This document shows positions 6,758 to 15,016 of a DNA stretch of 48,938 bases, piece by piece. The stretch spans positions 1-48,938 of the forward strand of contig JAAZAD010000314.1 in assembly GCA_012514505.1 (NCBI GenBank), in the 5' to 3' direction. Under the pieces are notes generated by a model that saw nothing but the letters and a program-made list of their open reading frames with translations, made no database searches and had not been told where the DNA came from. The position numbers and the translations under genes were made by a program. Numbering within the stretch: position 1 is the first letter of the stretch; every line of letters begins with the position of its first letter. The DNA comes from Rhodococcus sp. (in: high G+C Gram-positive bacteria). GTDB taxonomy: Bacteria; Actinomycetota; Actinomycetes; Mycobacteriales; Mycobacteriaceae.

Positions 6758-9700
6758 ATGAGCGATTCGCACGGATTGTCCGAGGACGACTGGGAGCACC
6801 TGGCTCTCGACACCCTCGGTGAGCTGGCCTGGAAGCCGCTACACGGGACGGCCATCGCACCCGGGACCGGCGAGCGCGATTCCTGGGACGAACTCGTGAT
6901 CGCCGCACGGCTGCGGTCGGCGATCGCCCAGCTCAATCCCGAACTGCCGCCGCACGTGGTGGACGAAGCCGTCACCCATGTCGTTACCGCCGGATCCACC
7001 AACGCGATCACCGAGAACGAGGTGATCCACGCGTACCTCACCACCGGTCTGCGGAAGATCAGCTACGTCGACGATTCCGGGGTGGAAATCACCCCGACGA
7101 TCCGCCTGGTGTCCGGCGAGGCCGACGACAACGACTGGCTGGCCGTCAACCAGGTGACGTTGGTGCAGGGCGACTACCGCCGCCGCTTCGACATCGTGCT
7201 GTACCTCAACGGCATGCCCGTCAGCATCGTCGAACTCAAACGCGGCGGCAGTGCTCACACCAGCCTCGCCGGGGCGCATGCCCAACTCGAAACGTATGTG
7301 CGCGAGTTCCCGCTGGCCTTCCGATTCGCGGTGTTCAATCTCGTCTCCGACGGCATCACCACCAGCTACGGCACCCCCTTCACCGCGTTCAACCACTTCG
7401 CACCCTGGAATGTGGACGACGATGGCAAGCCCGTCAGCCACTACGAGAGCGATACCACGTCTTTGGGCTTGGCCCTGCACGGCCTCTACACGCAGGGACG
7501 ATTCCTCTTGCTGCTGCGCGGCTTCACCGCGTTCGACAAGGACGAACGCGGCCTCGTGAAGCGAATCGCCAAGCCGCACCAATACTTCGCCGTCGCCAAG
7601 GCGGTGTGGTCGACTGTGCATGCGGTGGAAAGTCACGGCAAGGCCGGCGTCGTCTGGCACACCCAGGGTTCAGGCAAGTCCATGGAGATGGAGCTGTACG
7701 CCAACCAGGTGATCCGACACCAGAGCCTGGCGAATCCGACGATCGTCGTAGTCACCGACCGCACCGAACTCGACGGCCAGCTGTACGAGACGTTCGCGCG
7801 GTCGCAGCTTCTGCCCGAGCAGCCCCAGCAGATCCGTAAGCGTGAAGAACTGCGGCAAGAACTGTCCGGGCGCAACACTGGTGGCATCTACTTCACCACG
7901 TTGCAGAAGTTCGGGAAAACGAAGGAAGAGAAGGACTCCGGCGAAAGCCACCCACTACTGTCGTCGCGCCGCAACATCATCGTGGTGGTCGACGAAGCCC
8001 ACCGCAGCCACTACGACAACCTCGACGGGTACGCCCGACACCTCCGCGACGCGCTGCCCAACGCAACGCTCATCGCGTTCACGGGGACACCGATTTCCAC
8101 GGACGAACGCGACACCCGCGCCGTATTCGGCGACTACATCGACATCTACGACCTCACCCGCGCCGTCGCCGACGGTGCCACGGTGCCGGTGCACTTCGAA
8201 AGTCGGCTCGTGGAGGTGTCGTTCACGCCCGACGTCACCCAGGAAGAACTCGATGCCGCAGCCGATGCGGCCACCCAAGGTCTCGACGACACCGACCGCG
8301 ACCGCATCGAGAAGAGTGTCGCGGTGGTCAACGCCGTATACGGCGCACCCGCACGCCTGCGGCAGCTGGCCGAAGACATCGTCGATCACTGGGAAAAGCG
8401 CAGGAAGGCGATGAGCACCTTCGTCTCCTCCGACGACAACCCGACCGCACCCGGGAAGGCGATGGTCGTGGGCGCCACCCGTGAGATCTGCGCAAACCTC
8501 TACGCGGAGATCGTGAAACTACGACCCGAATGGCACTCCGACGACCTCGCCGCCGGACGCATCAAGGTGGTCTATTCGGGCAACGCAACGGACACGCCAC
8601 CCATCAGTGAGCACGTGCGGCGAGATTCGGCCAACGCCACGATCAAGAAGCGGCTCAAGAACATCGACGACGAGCTGGAAATCGTCATCGTCAAAGACAT
8701 GATGCTCACCGGGTACGACTCACCCCCGCTGCACACCATGTACCTGGACCGCCCCCTCAAGGGCGCCCTGCTGATGCAGGCACTCGCCCGCGTCAACCGC
8801 ACATTCCGGAGCAAACAGGACGGCCTGCTGGTCGCCTACGCTCCGATCGTCGACAACCTCGCCGAGGCTCTCGCCGAATACACCGAATCCGATCAGGCAT
8901 CCAAGCCGCTCGGCCGCGACATCGACGCCGCCGTCGACGCCGCCAAAGATCTGATCACTCTGATCGAGAACCTGCTGCACGGATTCGACTGGCGAGCCGA
9001 GCTGAAATCCACCGGCCCGGACGCATACTTCCGAGCCGCACAGGCCACGATCAACTATTTGCGGGATCCGCGTCTCCCGGAAAATCAGGTCGGCGAGGGC
9101 GAAGAAACGCTTACCGACCGCTTCCGGAAATTTGCCTCGCAGCTCTCGCGCACGTGGGCAATCTGCGGAAACCGCGAGGAACTTCGGGAGTACGCACCCG
9201 TAGCCAGGTTCTTCGAAGAAATGCGCGTCTACATGGCGAAGTGGGATGCCCAGGCCCGCCAGGCCAACGGCGAAGCGATTCCCGAAGACATCAAACGTGC
9301 CCTGCGCCAATTGATGGCGGCCTCCGTCGAGTCCGGCAAGGTCTTGGACATCTACGACGCCGCCGGCATGCCGCGTCCCGAACTCCGCGACATCAACGTC
9401 GACTTCATCAACAAGACCAAAGAGGCGAAGAACCCCAACCTCGCGATCGAGGCCCTGCGACGCCTCATCGACGAAGAGTCCCGCAAGGCCGTCAAGCACA
9501 ACGTCATACGCCAGCGCGCATTCTCCGAGAAGTTGCAGGACCTGATGGTGAAATACACCAACAGCCAACTCACCTCGGCGGAAGTCATTGCCGCGCTCGT
9601 CGAAGTGGCCCAAGAAGTGGTGGCCGAATCCGACCGCGGCAAGAACTTCACTCCCCCGCTGTCCGATGACGAACTCGCCTTCTACGACGCCGTGTCCCAG

Positions 9701-9943
9701 AACGAGTCGGCTGTCGAGGAACAGGGCGACACCAAGCTCGCGGCGATCGCCCGCGACCTCGTTGCCGTCATGCGCCGCGACGTCCGCACCGACTGGACCG
9801 TCCGTGAGGACGTCAAGGCGCGCCTGCGCTCACAGATCAAACGGCTACTCGCGAAGCACGGTTACCCGCCGGACAAGCAGCCCGCCGCCGTCAAGCTCAT
9901 CATCGAGCAAATGGAAGTACTGGCACCGACGATGGCTGCGTAG
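6758..9943 (+). CDS. hsdR: Type I restriction enzyme R subunit (HsdR), no HsdM/HsdS nearby
   Basis: The protein has 1,061 residues, usual for HsdR. In order: an N-terminal nuclease domain with the PD-(D/E)xK signature in FDIVLYLNGMPVSIVELKR (about 144-163); Walker A TQGSGKS at about 305; the DEAH box VVDEAHRSHY at about 412; TGTP at about 441; helicase motif VI in ALARVNRTFRSKQDG; and a long C-terminal domain that normally docks on HsdM. It would cut and translocate DNA in an R2M2S complex. The start ATG 6758 is preceded by GGAAAGG at a good distance and gives the usual MS-SHGLSEDDWEHLAL beginning; ATG 6674 is an in-frame alternative. Modification and specificity subunits are absent here, so they must lie elsewhere or the gene is an orphan. 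Confidence 0.92.
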   Translation: MSDSHGLSEDDWEHLALDTLGELAWKPLHGTAIAPGTGERDSWDELVIAARLRSAIAQLNPELPPHVVDEAVTHVVTAGSTNAITENEVIHAYLTTGLRKISYVDDSGVEITPTIRLVSGEADDNDWLAVNQVTLVQGDYRRRFDIVLYLNGMPVSIVELKRGGSAHTSLAGAHAQLETYVREFPLAFRFAVFNLVSDGITTSYGTPFTAFNHFAPWNVDDDGKPVSHYESDTTSLGLALHGLYTQGRFLLLLRGFTAFDKDERGLVKRIAKPHQYFAVAKAVWSTVHAVESHGKAGVVWHTQGSGKSMEMELYANQVIRHQSLANPTIVVVTDRTELDGQLYETFARSQLLPEQPQQIRKREELRQELSGRNTGGIYFTTLQKFGKTKEEKDSGESHPLLSSRRNIIVVVDEAHRSHYDNLDGYARHLRDALPNATLIAFTGTPISTDERDTRAVFGDYIDIYDLTRAVADGATVPVHFESRLVEVSFTPDVTQEELDAAADAATQGLDDTDRDRIEKSVAVVNAVYGAPARLRQLAEDIVDHWEKRRKAMSTFVSSDDNPTAPGKAMVVGATREICANLYAEIVKLRPEWHSDDLAAGRIKVVYSGNATDTPPISEHVRRDSANATIKKRLKNIDDELEIVIVKDMMLTGYDSPPLHTMYLDRPLKGALLMQALARVNRTFRSKQDGLLVAYAPIVDNLAEALAEYTESDQASKPLGRDIDAAVDAAKDLITLIENLLHGFDWRAELKSTGPDAYFRAAQATINYLRDPRLPENQVGEGEETLTDRFRKFASQLSRTWAICGNREELREYAPVARFFEEMRVYMAKWDAQARQANGEAIPEDIKRALRQLMAASVESGKVLDIYDAAGMPRPELRDINVDFINKTKEAKNPNLAIEALRRLIDEESRKAVKHNVIRQRAFSEKLQDLMVKYTNSQLTSAEVIAALVEVAQEVVAESDRGKNFTPPLSDDELAFYDAVSQNESAVEEQGDTKLAAIARDLVAVMRRDVRTDWTVREDVKARLRSQIKRLLAKHGYPPDKQPAAVKLIIEQMEVLAPTMAA

Positions 9944-10108
9944 CGGAAAAAGCGCCGGTGGCCGAACGTGCAGAAGAGGGCATTACAGAGAACAGCACAC
10001 ATCAGGTTTCTCCTGGATCGGGCCGGCCCCGGGTCGGGGCTACCGTCCGCACCCCTTGGCACTGACGCATCCGGAATAAACGCGGCACCCACACCGCTGG
10101 AACCCCAG

Positions 10109-11308
10109 GTGACCCGAGCTATTCCGATTCCGATGCTGATGGCCCTCGCACTGCTGTCCGCTACTGCCCCGCTTGCCACCGATATGTATCTGCCCGGGCT
10201 ACCGGTACTCGGCGAGGATCTTGGCACGTCGACGCAGATGGTTCAGCTCACTCTCACCACGTTCATGCTCGGGCTCGGTGTCGGCCAGCTGATCGTCGGC
10301 CCACTCTCGGACGGCTGGGGGCGACGCAAATTACTGCTCGGCGGCGCAATCGCGTTCGCGGCCAGCGGCGTGCTGTCCGCACTCGCACCGTCGGTAGAGG
10401 CGCTGATCGGTGCCCGCCTGCTACAGGGCCTGAGCGGCGGTGCGGCGATCGTACTGGCCCGCGCTGTGATCGCCGACCGGGCGAAAGGCGATTCGGCCGC
10501 CAAACTGTTCTCGATCATGATGATCATCGGCGGCGTCGCACCGGTGGTCGCGCCACTTCTCGGCGGCGCCCTGCTCGGCCCGGTCGGCTGGCGCGGCATC
10601 TTCTGGGTGCTCACGGGCGCAGGGGTACTGATGGTCGTCGGCGTACTCACCCTGATTCCCGAGACCCTGCCCGCCGATCGACGGCACGGTGGCGGTTTGT
10701 CCGGTCTGGCCCGCAACATGAGGTACGTGATGGGCAACCGGCGCTACATCGGTTACTCCCTGACGTTCATGTTCGGCTTTGCCGCACTGTTCTCATACAT
10801 CTCGGCGTCGCCGTTCGTGATTCAGGACGTGTTGGGTCTGACACCGGGCCAGTTCTCGATCGTATTCGGCGTGAACTCGATCGGTATCGTCGGCGGGAGC
10901 ATCGTCAACACCAGGCTGATCGGCCGGTTTCACGCACGCCAGTTGCTGAAGTTCGGCGTCCTGATGCTCCTGACCGTCGGCGTGCTACTGGTGCTCGAAG
11001 TGACGATCGGGGGCACGAACCGGTGGGTGGTCCTGTCGTTGCTGTTCCTGGTAACCACCGCAATCGGATTCGTGATGGGAAACGCAACCGCGCTCGGCCA
11101 GTCGGAGGTCCCGCAAGCTGCCGGGACCGGTTCCGCCCTGATGGGCGCCGGTCAGTTCGGTCTGGCAGCCGTTGTTTCACCGCTCGTCGGCGGCTCGGCG
11201 ACAGGCATGGCGACAAGCATTCTGGTGTGCGCCGCCATCGCCGCTACGGCCCTGCTGACGCTGACCAAGCCTGCGGCCTCGCGGCGGGATCTGCAGTACG
11301 TCGAATAA
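10109..11308 (+). CDS. MFS drug-resistance transporter, Bcr/CflA family
   Basis: About 400 residues with 12 hydrophobic segments. The Bcr/CflA signature is clear: LATDMYLPGLP in helix 1, GPLSDGWGRRKLLLGG (MFS motif A) after helix 2, and QGLSGGAAIVLARAVIAD in helix 4, with a second half containing the loosely repeated pattern. Such proteins export drugs, sulfonamides or small peptides by proton antiport. The start is uncertain: GTG 10109 gives VTRAIPIPMLMALALL with helix 1 in the usual place, whereas the frame is open to 9968 with no membrane-like sequence. It stands alone, 165 bases after hsdR. Confidence 0.88.
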   Translation: MTRAIPIPMLMALALLSATAPLATDMYLPGLPVLGEDLGTSTQMVQLTLTTFMLGLGVGQLIVGPLSDGWGRRKLLLGGAIAFAASGVLSALAPSVEALIGARLLQGLSGGAAIVLARAVIADRAKGDSAAKLFSIMMIIGGVAPVVAPLLGGALLGPVGWRGIFWVLTGAGVLMVVGVLTLIPETLPADRRHGGGLSGLARNMRYVMGNRRYIGYSLTFMFGFAALFSYISASPFVIQDVLGLTPGQFSIVFGVNSIGIVGGSIVNTRLIGRFHARQLLKFGVLMLLTVGVLLVLEVTIGGTNRWVVLSLLFLVTTAIGFVMGNATALGQSEVPQAAGTGSALMGAGQFGLAAVVSPLVGGSATGMATSILVCAAIAATALLTLTKPAASRRDLQYVE

Positions 11309-11338
11309 CCGGTTGACCTATCGTGCAATTCTTGGCGC

Positions 11339-11734
11339 ATGCCGAGTTCACTTGTGGAAGTACGTCGCCGCTACACCGAGGCGGAAGAGGTTGCGATCAT
11401 CGATGCGGTGCACGATGCACTGGTAAGTGCATTCCGTATCCCACCGGAAGACAAGCACATTCGACTCGTCTCTCACGAACCACACCGGTTCACGCACTCA
11501 CCCGGGTTGCCCCAGCCCGAGTTCTACACCCTGGTAACGATCGATTGCTTTGCAGGCCGATCGGTCGACGCAAAGCGGAATCTCTACACGGCGATCGTGG
11601 ATCGACTTGCCGCACTCGGCATTCCGAAGGACCACGCGACGATCGTTCTCCGAGAGATCCCACTCGAGAACTGGGGAATCCGCGGCGGCCAAGCCGCTTG
11701 CGACATGGACCTGTGGTTCGACGTGAACGTCTAG
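11339..11734 (+). CDS. Tautomerase-superfamily protein
   Basis: The protein has 131 residues beginning MPSSLVEV, so removal of Met exposes the N-terminal proline that is the general base of tautomerases. The two beta-alpha-beta halves are visible: RYTEAEEVAIIDAVHDALVSAFRIPPEDKHIRLV and GRSVDAKRNLYTAIVDRLAALGIPKDHATIVLREIPLENWGIRGG. The length fits the fused or long 4-oxalocrotonate tautomerase-like group (MIF-like size) rather than the 60-residue form. The substrate is unknown. It lies 30 bases after the transporter stop and could share its transcript. Confidence 0.82.
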   Translation: MPSSLVEVRRRYTEAEEVAIIDAVHDALVSAFRIPPEDKHIRLVSHEPHRFTHSPGLPQPEFYTLVTIDCFAGRSVDAKRNLYTAIVDRLAALGIPKDHATIVLREIPLENWGIRGGQAACDMDLWFDVNV

Positions 11735-11792
11735 TTCGCCGCCCGTAATCGGGGCGCTACGGTAGAACCCTTACGACGATGTAGGGGGAAAT

Positions 11793-11990
11793 GTGAAGGA
11801 CACCGTCAGATACGGGTTGCCGCCGGCGATCGTGTTCGGAGTGGGAATGGGTGTCACCGGGTACACCGGTATCTGGTGGGCGATGCTCTTCAGCGCCGTC
11901 CTCGGTGGTGTGATTTTCTACGTCCTTTACTCGATGCTGGATCGCAATCCGGCGGCCGAAGAGAGCGGCGACGTAGACCACGCCGCATAG
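11793..11990 (+). CDS. Small two-helix membrane protein
   Basis: The protein has 65 residues, starting at GTG 11793 after AGGGGG. Two transmembrane segments (about 8-24 and 27-46) are followed by an acidic cytoplasmic tail ending DVDHAA. No family is recognised; small proteins of this shape are common in Rhodococcus. A strong terminator begins three bases after the stop, which supports it being a real gene. Confidence 0.6.
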   Translation: MKDTVRYGLPPAIVFGVGMGVTGYTGIWWAMLFSAVLGGVIFYVLYSMLDRNPAAEESGDVDHAA

Positions 11991-11992
11991 AT

Positions 11993-12033
11993 ACGGCCCG
12001 GCCGCGAGACGAACTCGGGGCCGGGCCGTTTTC
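11993..12033. terminator. Bidirectional rho-independent terminator
   Basis: An 11-base-pair stem (ACGGCCCGGCC at 11993-12003 with GGCCGGGCCGT at 12019-12029) is followed by TTTT. It ends the small membrane protein gene on + and lies just past the VOC gene stop on -. Confidence 0.8.
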
Positions 12034-12044
12034 CTATCGTGGAC

Positions 12045-12434
12045 TCAGACCCACTGCACGAGTTGCCAGACGAGTCCGTTGGGGTCTGCGAACTGGCAGT
12101 AACGCTCGCCCCACGGTTCGGTTTCGGGCTCGGTGATCACTGTGGCACCTGCCGCCGAGATGCGGTCGAATTCGGCGTCGAGGTCGTCGACGACGAATGC
12201 GATCAGCATCCCCTGGCCGGCGGCCCCGGCGATGGATTCCGGTTTGAAGGTCGCGAGTCCGGTGCGCAGGAAGACGACATTGAGTCCTGTGTCCGGGTGG
12301 GCGAGGGAGACGAATCCGTCGTCCGACATGACCTCGGTGAATCCGAAGTGCGTCTTGGCGAACTCGGCTGAGGCGTCGGTATCGGGAACATTGAGCGACA
12401 GGGCAGTACCGGTGATCTTGATGGCGGCCTCCAA
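12045..12434 (-). CDS. VOC-family (glyoxalase-like) protein
   Basis: About 129 residues with the two beta-alpha-beta-beta-beta units of the vicinal oxygen chelate fold: ALSLNVPDTDASAEFAKTHFGFTEVM, and FVVDDLDAEFDRISAAGATVITEPETEPWGERYCQFADPNGLVWQLVQWV. The closing WGERYCQFADPNG-VWQLVQW is the usual end of bleomycin-resistance/glyoxalase relatives, with a Glu and Asp that can bind metal. The start is not sure: TTG at 12434 is in frame and best placed, since the frame open beyond it overlaps the regulator. It is divergent from a TetR gene and probably controlled by it. Confidence 0.8.
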   Translation of the reverse strand: MEAAIKITGTALSLNVPDTDASAEFAKTHFGFTEVMSDDGFVSLAHPDTGLNVVFLRTGLATFKPESIAGAAGQGMLIAFVVDDLDAEFDRISAAGATVITEPETEPWGERYCQFADPNGLVWQLVQWV

Positions 12435-12443
12435 TTGTAGATA

Positions 12444-12457
12444 ACCTTGTACAACGT
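12444..12457. promoter_or_regulatory. Candidate TetR operator between the VOC and TetR genes
   Basis: ACCTTGTACAACGT is palindromic at 12 of 14 positions around TTGTACAA (12447-12454). It is followed by an AT-rich stretch with a further imperfect repeat (CGTATA/TATAACG). Its place in the divergent promoter region fits a TetR dimer site; this is inferred. Confidence 0.5.
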
Positions 12458-12505
12458 ATAAAGTATAACGTGGATGTCGACTTCCCGCTACAAGAAGGAA
12501 CCCGC

Positions 12506-13228
12506 ATGGCTCGTGAGCTGATCGATCTACTGTGGCGCGACCACCCCGACGCGCCGAAGGCGCGCGCCCGAGGCCCCCGAGCGAAGGTGACCACAATGCA
12601 GGCTGTGGAAGCGGCAATCACCCTGGCGGACACAGACGGGCTCGACGCCCTCACAGTGCGCAGACTGGCCGCCGACCTCGGCATTTCAGGGATGGCGCTG
12701 TACACGCACGTGGGCTCCCGCGACGACCTGCTGGTACTCATGGCCGACTCGGTACGCGGAGGTCAGGAGCGTAGACCGTACGACAGCGAGGACTGGCGCA
12801 TGCGGGTGCGGCAGGTCGCAGAAACCGATCTCACCCTGTACGGCGCACATGCCTGGCTGCTGGACGTGACCGATCAACGCACCGCGATGGGACCCGGAAC
12901 GATCGCGAAGTACGACCACGACCTGCACGCGTTCGACCACACCGCTCTGACCGATGTCGACCGGGACGCGGCGCTGACGTTCGTTGCCGACTTCACCCGC
13001 GCATCGGCGCAGGCACGTCGACCCGACCCGCATGCGGCAGACATGACAGAGGTCTGGTCGGCCTGGCAACCACGCCTCGCCGCCTACCTGGGCGAGGATT
13101 TCCCTCTTGCGCAGCGAGTCGGTTCCGCCGCCGGTGAGGCCATGAACACGTCGTACAGCCCGGAGGCAGCCTGGGAGTTCGGCCTCGCCCGTGTACTTGA
13201 CGCACTGGAAGCCCTCATCGAGGTGTAG
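12506..13228 (+). CDS. TetR-family transcriptional regulator
   Basis: The protein has 240 residues. The N-terminal DNA-binding domain is preceded by a basic extension (PKARARGPRAKVT); the HTH is in ALTVRRLAADLGISGMALYTHVGSRDDLLVLMAD, with the family's typical Y-H/Y-HV-S--DLL signature. The C-terminal part fits the TetR_C_1 ligand-binding type. ATG 12506 follows AAGAAGGA; an in-frame ATG at 12470 has no such site. It is divergent from the VOC gene, which it probably represses, and the stop codon lies inside the operator of the next toxin-antitoxin pair. Confidence 0.88.
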   Translation: MARELIDLLWRDHPDAPKARARGPRAKVTTMQAVEAAITLADTDGLDALTVRRLAADLGISGMALYTHVGSRDDLLVLMADSVRGGQERRPYDSEDWRMRVRQVAETDLTLYGAHAWLLDVTDQRTAMGPGTIAKYDHDLHAFDHTALTDVDRDAALTFVADFTRASAQARRPDPHAADMTEVWSAWQPRLAAYLGEDFPLAQRVGSAAGEAMNTSYSPEAAWEFGLARVLDALEALIEV

Positions 13229-13240
13229 CAGATTGCTACA
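13224..13240. promoter_or_regulatory. Perfect palindrome, likely operator of the ParD-like/zeta pair
   Basis: TGTAGCA-GAT-TGCTACA, with seven-base perfect arms, overlaps the TetR stop codon and lies 43 bases before the antitoxin start. Antitoxins of this kind commonly repress their own promoter, so it is a good operator candidate. Confidence 0.6.
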
Positions 13241-13282
13241 CTTGGTTATGAGCGATGCCGCTTTCGCGCGAAGGAGCATGTC

Positions 13283-13660
13283 ATGACGAACGTCGCAGAC
13301 AGAGTGACCAGGTTCTCGTCGGATCTCGTGGATGCGGCCGCGAACGAGGGTGAACGCGAGAATCGATCCGCGCGCCAGCAACTCGAGCACTGGGCTCGGG
13401 TGGGTCGTGAGGTATCCGATCAGCGTCAAGTTGCGCGTCGCCGTGTCGAGGCTGCGCTCGCCGGGCGGATGCCGCTGAGCGAGTTGTCGGCCGAAGAAGG
13501 CGTGGTGTTCAACGCCGAGATCGCCGCCGCCCTGGAAGAGTCGCTGTCGACCGGCAACCACGTCGCCGATCGTGCGGCACAAGGCCGCGCATCGATCGTG
13601 CTCGACGAGCAGGGCCGCGTCGTCAAGCATCTGCCCGACGGCACCCAGATCGTGCTTTGA
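13283..13660 (+). CDS. ParD-like antitoxin partner of a zeta toxin
   Basis: The protein has 125 residues. The N-terminal part (ADRVTRFSSDLVDAAANEGERENRSARQQLEHWARVGRE) matches the ParD-like antitoxin family that often precedes zeta-type kinases, with the RSA-QQLEHWAR helix typical of it. The middle is alanine-rich, and the C-terminus VLDEQGRVVKHLPDGTQIVL is a short beta segment that could cover the toxin's nucleotide site. The ATG at 13283 is preceded by GAAGGAG. The last codons overlap the toxin start by four bases (TTGA), which gives tight coupling. Confidence 0.75.
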   Translation: MTNVADRVTRFSSDLVDAAANEGERENRSARQQLEHWARVGREVSDQRQVARRRVEAALAGRMPLSELSAEEGVVFNAEIAAALEESLSTGNHVADRAAQGRASIVLDEQGRVVKHLPDGTQIVL

Positions 13661-14241
13661 GGCGCCTCGATCTCGTCGTCGGACCTAACGGAGCCGGTAA
13701 ATCGACATTCATCGAACAGCGCCTCACACCGCTCCTGCCAGACAGCGTCTTCGTCAACGCAGATGAAATCGCGAAAGTCCGATGGCCCGACAGCGCAGAA
13801 GCTCATTCCTACGAGGCCGCCCGGATAGCTGCAACCATCCGCGACGCACTGATCGATCAAGGTGAGTCGTTCATTGCTGAGACGGTGTTCTCGCACCCGT
13901 CGAAACTCGAGTTGCTAGACCATGCCCACCACGCCGGCTACGTCGTGGTGCTGCATGTGATGCTCGTGCCCGTCGACCTGACGGTCGCACGTGTCGCCGA
14001 GCGCATCATCGAGGGCGGCCATCGAGTACCAGAAGAGAAGATCCGCGGACGGTTCGCGCGGTTGTGGCCACTGGTCGCCGATGCCATCGCTCGAGCCGAC
14101 CACGCGACGATCTACGACAACACTGCCGCCGATGTCACACGGATCGTTGCACGGTATGTCGAAGGTGATCAGATCGGCGTGTCCAACTTGCCCGCGTGGG
14201 CTCCAGCGGAACTGAAAGATCCAGACAGCACACCGAAGTGA
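13657..14241 (+). CDS. Zeta-type toxin (P-loop kinase)
   Basis: The protein has 194 residues starting at TTG 13657 inside the antitoxin stop. Walker A GPNGAGKST is at about residues 9-17, followed by the zeta-family pattern: NADEIAKVRWPD (substrate-binding Asp), AETVFSHPSKLELLD, and the basic lid GGHRVPEEKIRGRFARLWPLV. Zeta toxins phosphorylate UDP-N-acetylglucosamine or related nucleotide sugars and poison wall synthesis; the substrate here is not known. All core residues seem present, so it should be active unless bound by the upstream protein. Confidence 0.85.
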   Translation: MRRLDLVVGPNGAGKSTFIEQRLTPLLPDSVFVNADEIAKVRWPDSAEAHSYEAARIAATIRDALIDQGESFIAETVFSHPSKLELLDHAHHAGYVVVLHVMLVPVDLTVARVAERIIEGGHRVPEEKIRGRFARLWPLVADAIARADHATIYDNTAADVTRIVARYVEGDQIGVSNLPAWAPAELKDPDSTPK

Positions 14242-14253
14242 CGTGGAGTACGT

Positions 14254-14700
14254 TTACCGACCGTCACCGACGAGCGCCATCTGGTGACGCACCGCGGCCG
14301 CGACCAGTTCGCGCAGGTCCGAACGGTCTACGGCTTCAGGCTTCGCCAGCTTGAGGCTGCGCATCGAAAGTTTCCCTCCGGCCTGCGTGCCGCCCGAGGA
14401 AGGCAACAATCCATCGGGGTTCGGCAGCTCGCCGCCGTGATAGAAGCCGAGGGTGACGTGCTTCTTGAACGGCATGAAGTAGGCGAACTGTTCAGTGAAT
14501 TTCTTGGGCCCGACTCCCCAGCCCACCGACCCCTGTTTCGGCCACACGACCTCCACTGTTTCGGGATACACCTCGAACACGAGTGCACGCACGGCCAGCG
14601 CGATCGCCTGCACCACGTCCGACGAGGCAGACATCGCCTCACGGAAGACGGCGTCGTCGTCTAGACCATCGTGGTTCACCACTCCAGCTGATTCGGCCAT
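14254..14700 (-). CDS. DUF1801-family protein
   Basis: The protein has 148 residues with the DUF1801 (YdhG-like) core: a helix with VVQAIALAVRALVFEVYPETVEVVWPKQGSVGWGVGPKKFTEQFAYFMPFKKHVTLGFYHG, then a GLLPSSGGTQAGGKLSMRSLKL segment. Function is unknown; the fold relates to small iron- or ligand-binding domains. It is convergent with the zeta toxin gene with a 12-base gap. The start ATG 14700 is preceded by GGAGGAG. Confidence 0.78.
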   Translation of the reverse strand: MAESAGVVNHDGLDDDAVFREAMSASSDVVQAIALAVRALVFEVYPETVEVVWPKQGSVGWGVGPKKFTEQFAYFMPFKKHVTLGFYHGGELPNPDGLLPSSGGTQAGGKLSMRSLKLAKPEAVDRSDLRELVAAAVRHQMALVGDGR

Positions 14701-14712
14701 GTCACTCTCCTC

Positions 14713-14767
14713 CCACCACGTGTTGCTCGCTAGATCATCACACGAGTTCGATCTGGCAACGTGGTGG
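14713..14767. repeat. Imperfect inverted repeat upstream of the DUF1801 gene
   Basis: CCACCACGT-TTGC...AGATC (14713-14736) pairs with GATCTggCAACGTGGTGG (14750-14767) around a 13-base loop. No T-run follows, so it is not a simple terminator. Confidence 0.6.
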
Positions 14768-14781
14768 TGGCCAGCCCAACG

Positions 14782-14834
14782 CCGACGAATGTCACACCAG
14801 TTCGCGCGAGCTGAACATGTGTGACATTGGTCGG
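14782..14834. repeat. Strong inverted repeat, 16-base arms (15/16)
   Basis: CCGACGAATGTCACAC (14782-14797) and GTGTGACATTGGTCGG (14819-14834) are inverted copies with one mismatch and a 21-base loop. No T-run is present on either side. The role is unknown. Confidence 0.75.
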
Positions 14835-14864
14835 TGAACGGGCGCAGATGCAGCCGGGCAAGCG

Positions 14865-14902
14865 AAAACCCCCAGGCAGATGATTATCTGCCTGGGGGTT
14901 TC
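14865..14902 (-). terminator. Terminator of tRNA-Arg
   Basis: A long perfect stem (CCCCCAGGCAGAT with ATCTGCCTGGGGG) is followed on the minus strand by TTTTCG. It lies just beyond the 3' end of the tRNA. Confidence 0.85.
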
Positions 14903-14907
14903 TACTG

Positions 14908-14980
14908 TGCGCCCGAAGGGATTCGAACCCCTAACCTCTTGATCCGTAGTCAAGTGCTCTATCCGTTGAGCTACGGGCGC
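14908..14980 (-). tRNA. tRNA-Arg (anticodon ACG)
   Basis: The complement reads GCGCCCGTAGCTCAACGG at the 5' end, has the anticodon stem CTTGA/TCAAG with loop CTACGGA, and ends GGTTCGAATCCCTTCGGGCGC plus A. That is 73 bases with all stems closed; CCA is not encoded. Confidence 0.95.
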
Positions 14981-15016
14981 GAGTCTTAAATTGTTACCGG
15001 CCAACTATCACCGGTG

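Noticed and set aside
9944-10108. Riboswitch or leader before the MFS gene
   Set aside because: Several GC-rich stems can be drawn but none matches a known class, and the sequence has no clear expression platform.
14792-15004. 70-codon frame reading APVAQRIEHLTTDQEVRGSNPF
   Set aside because: This is the well-known false protein read through a tRNA gene (tRNA-Arg here).
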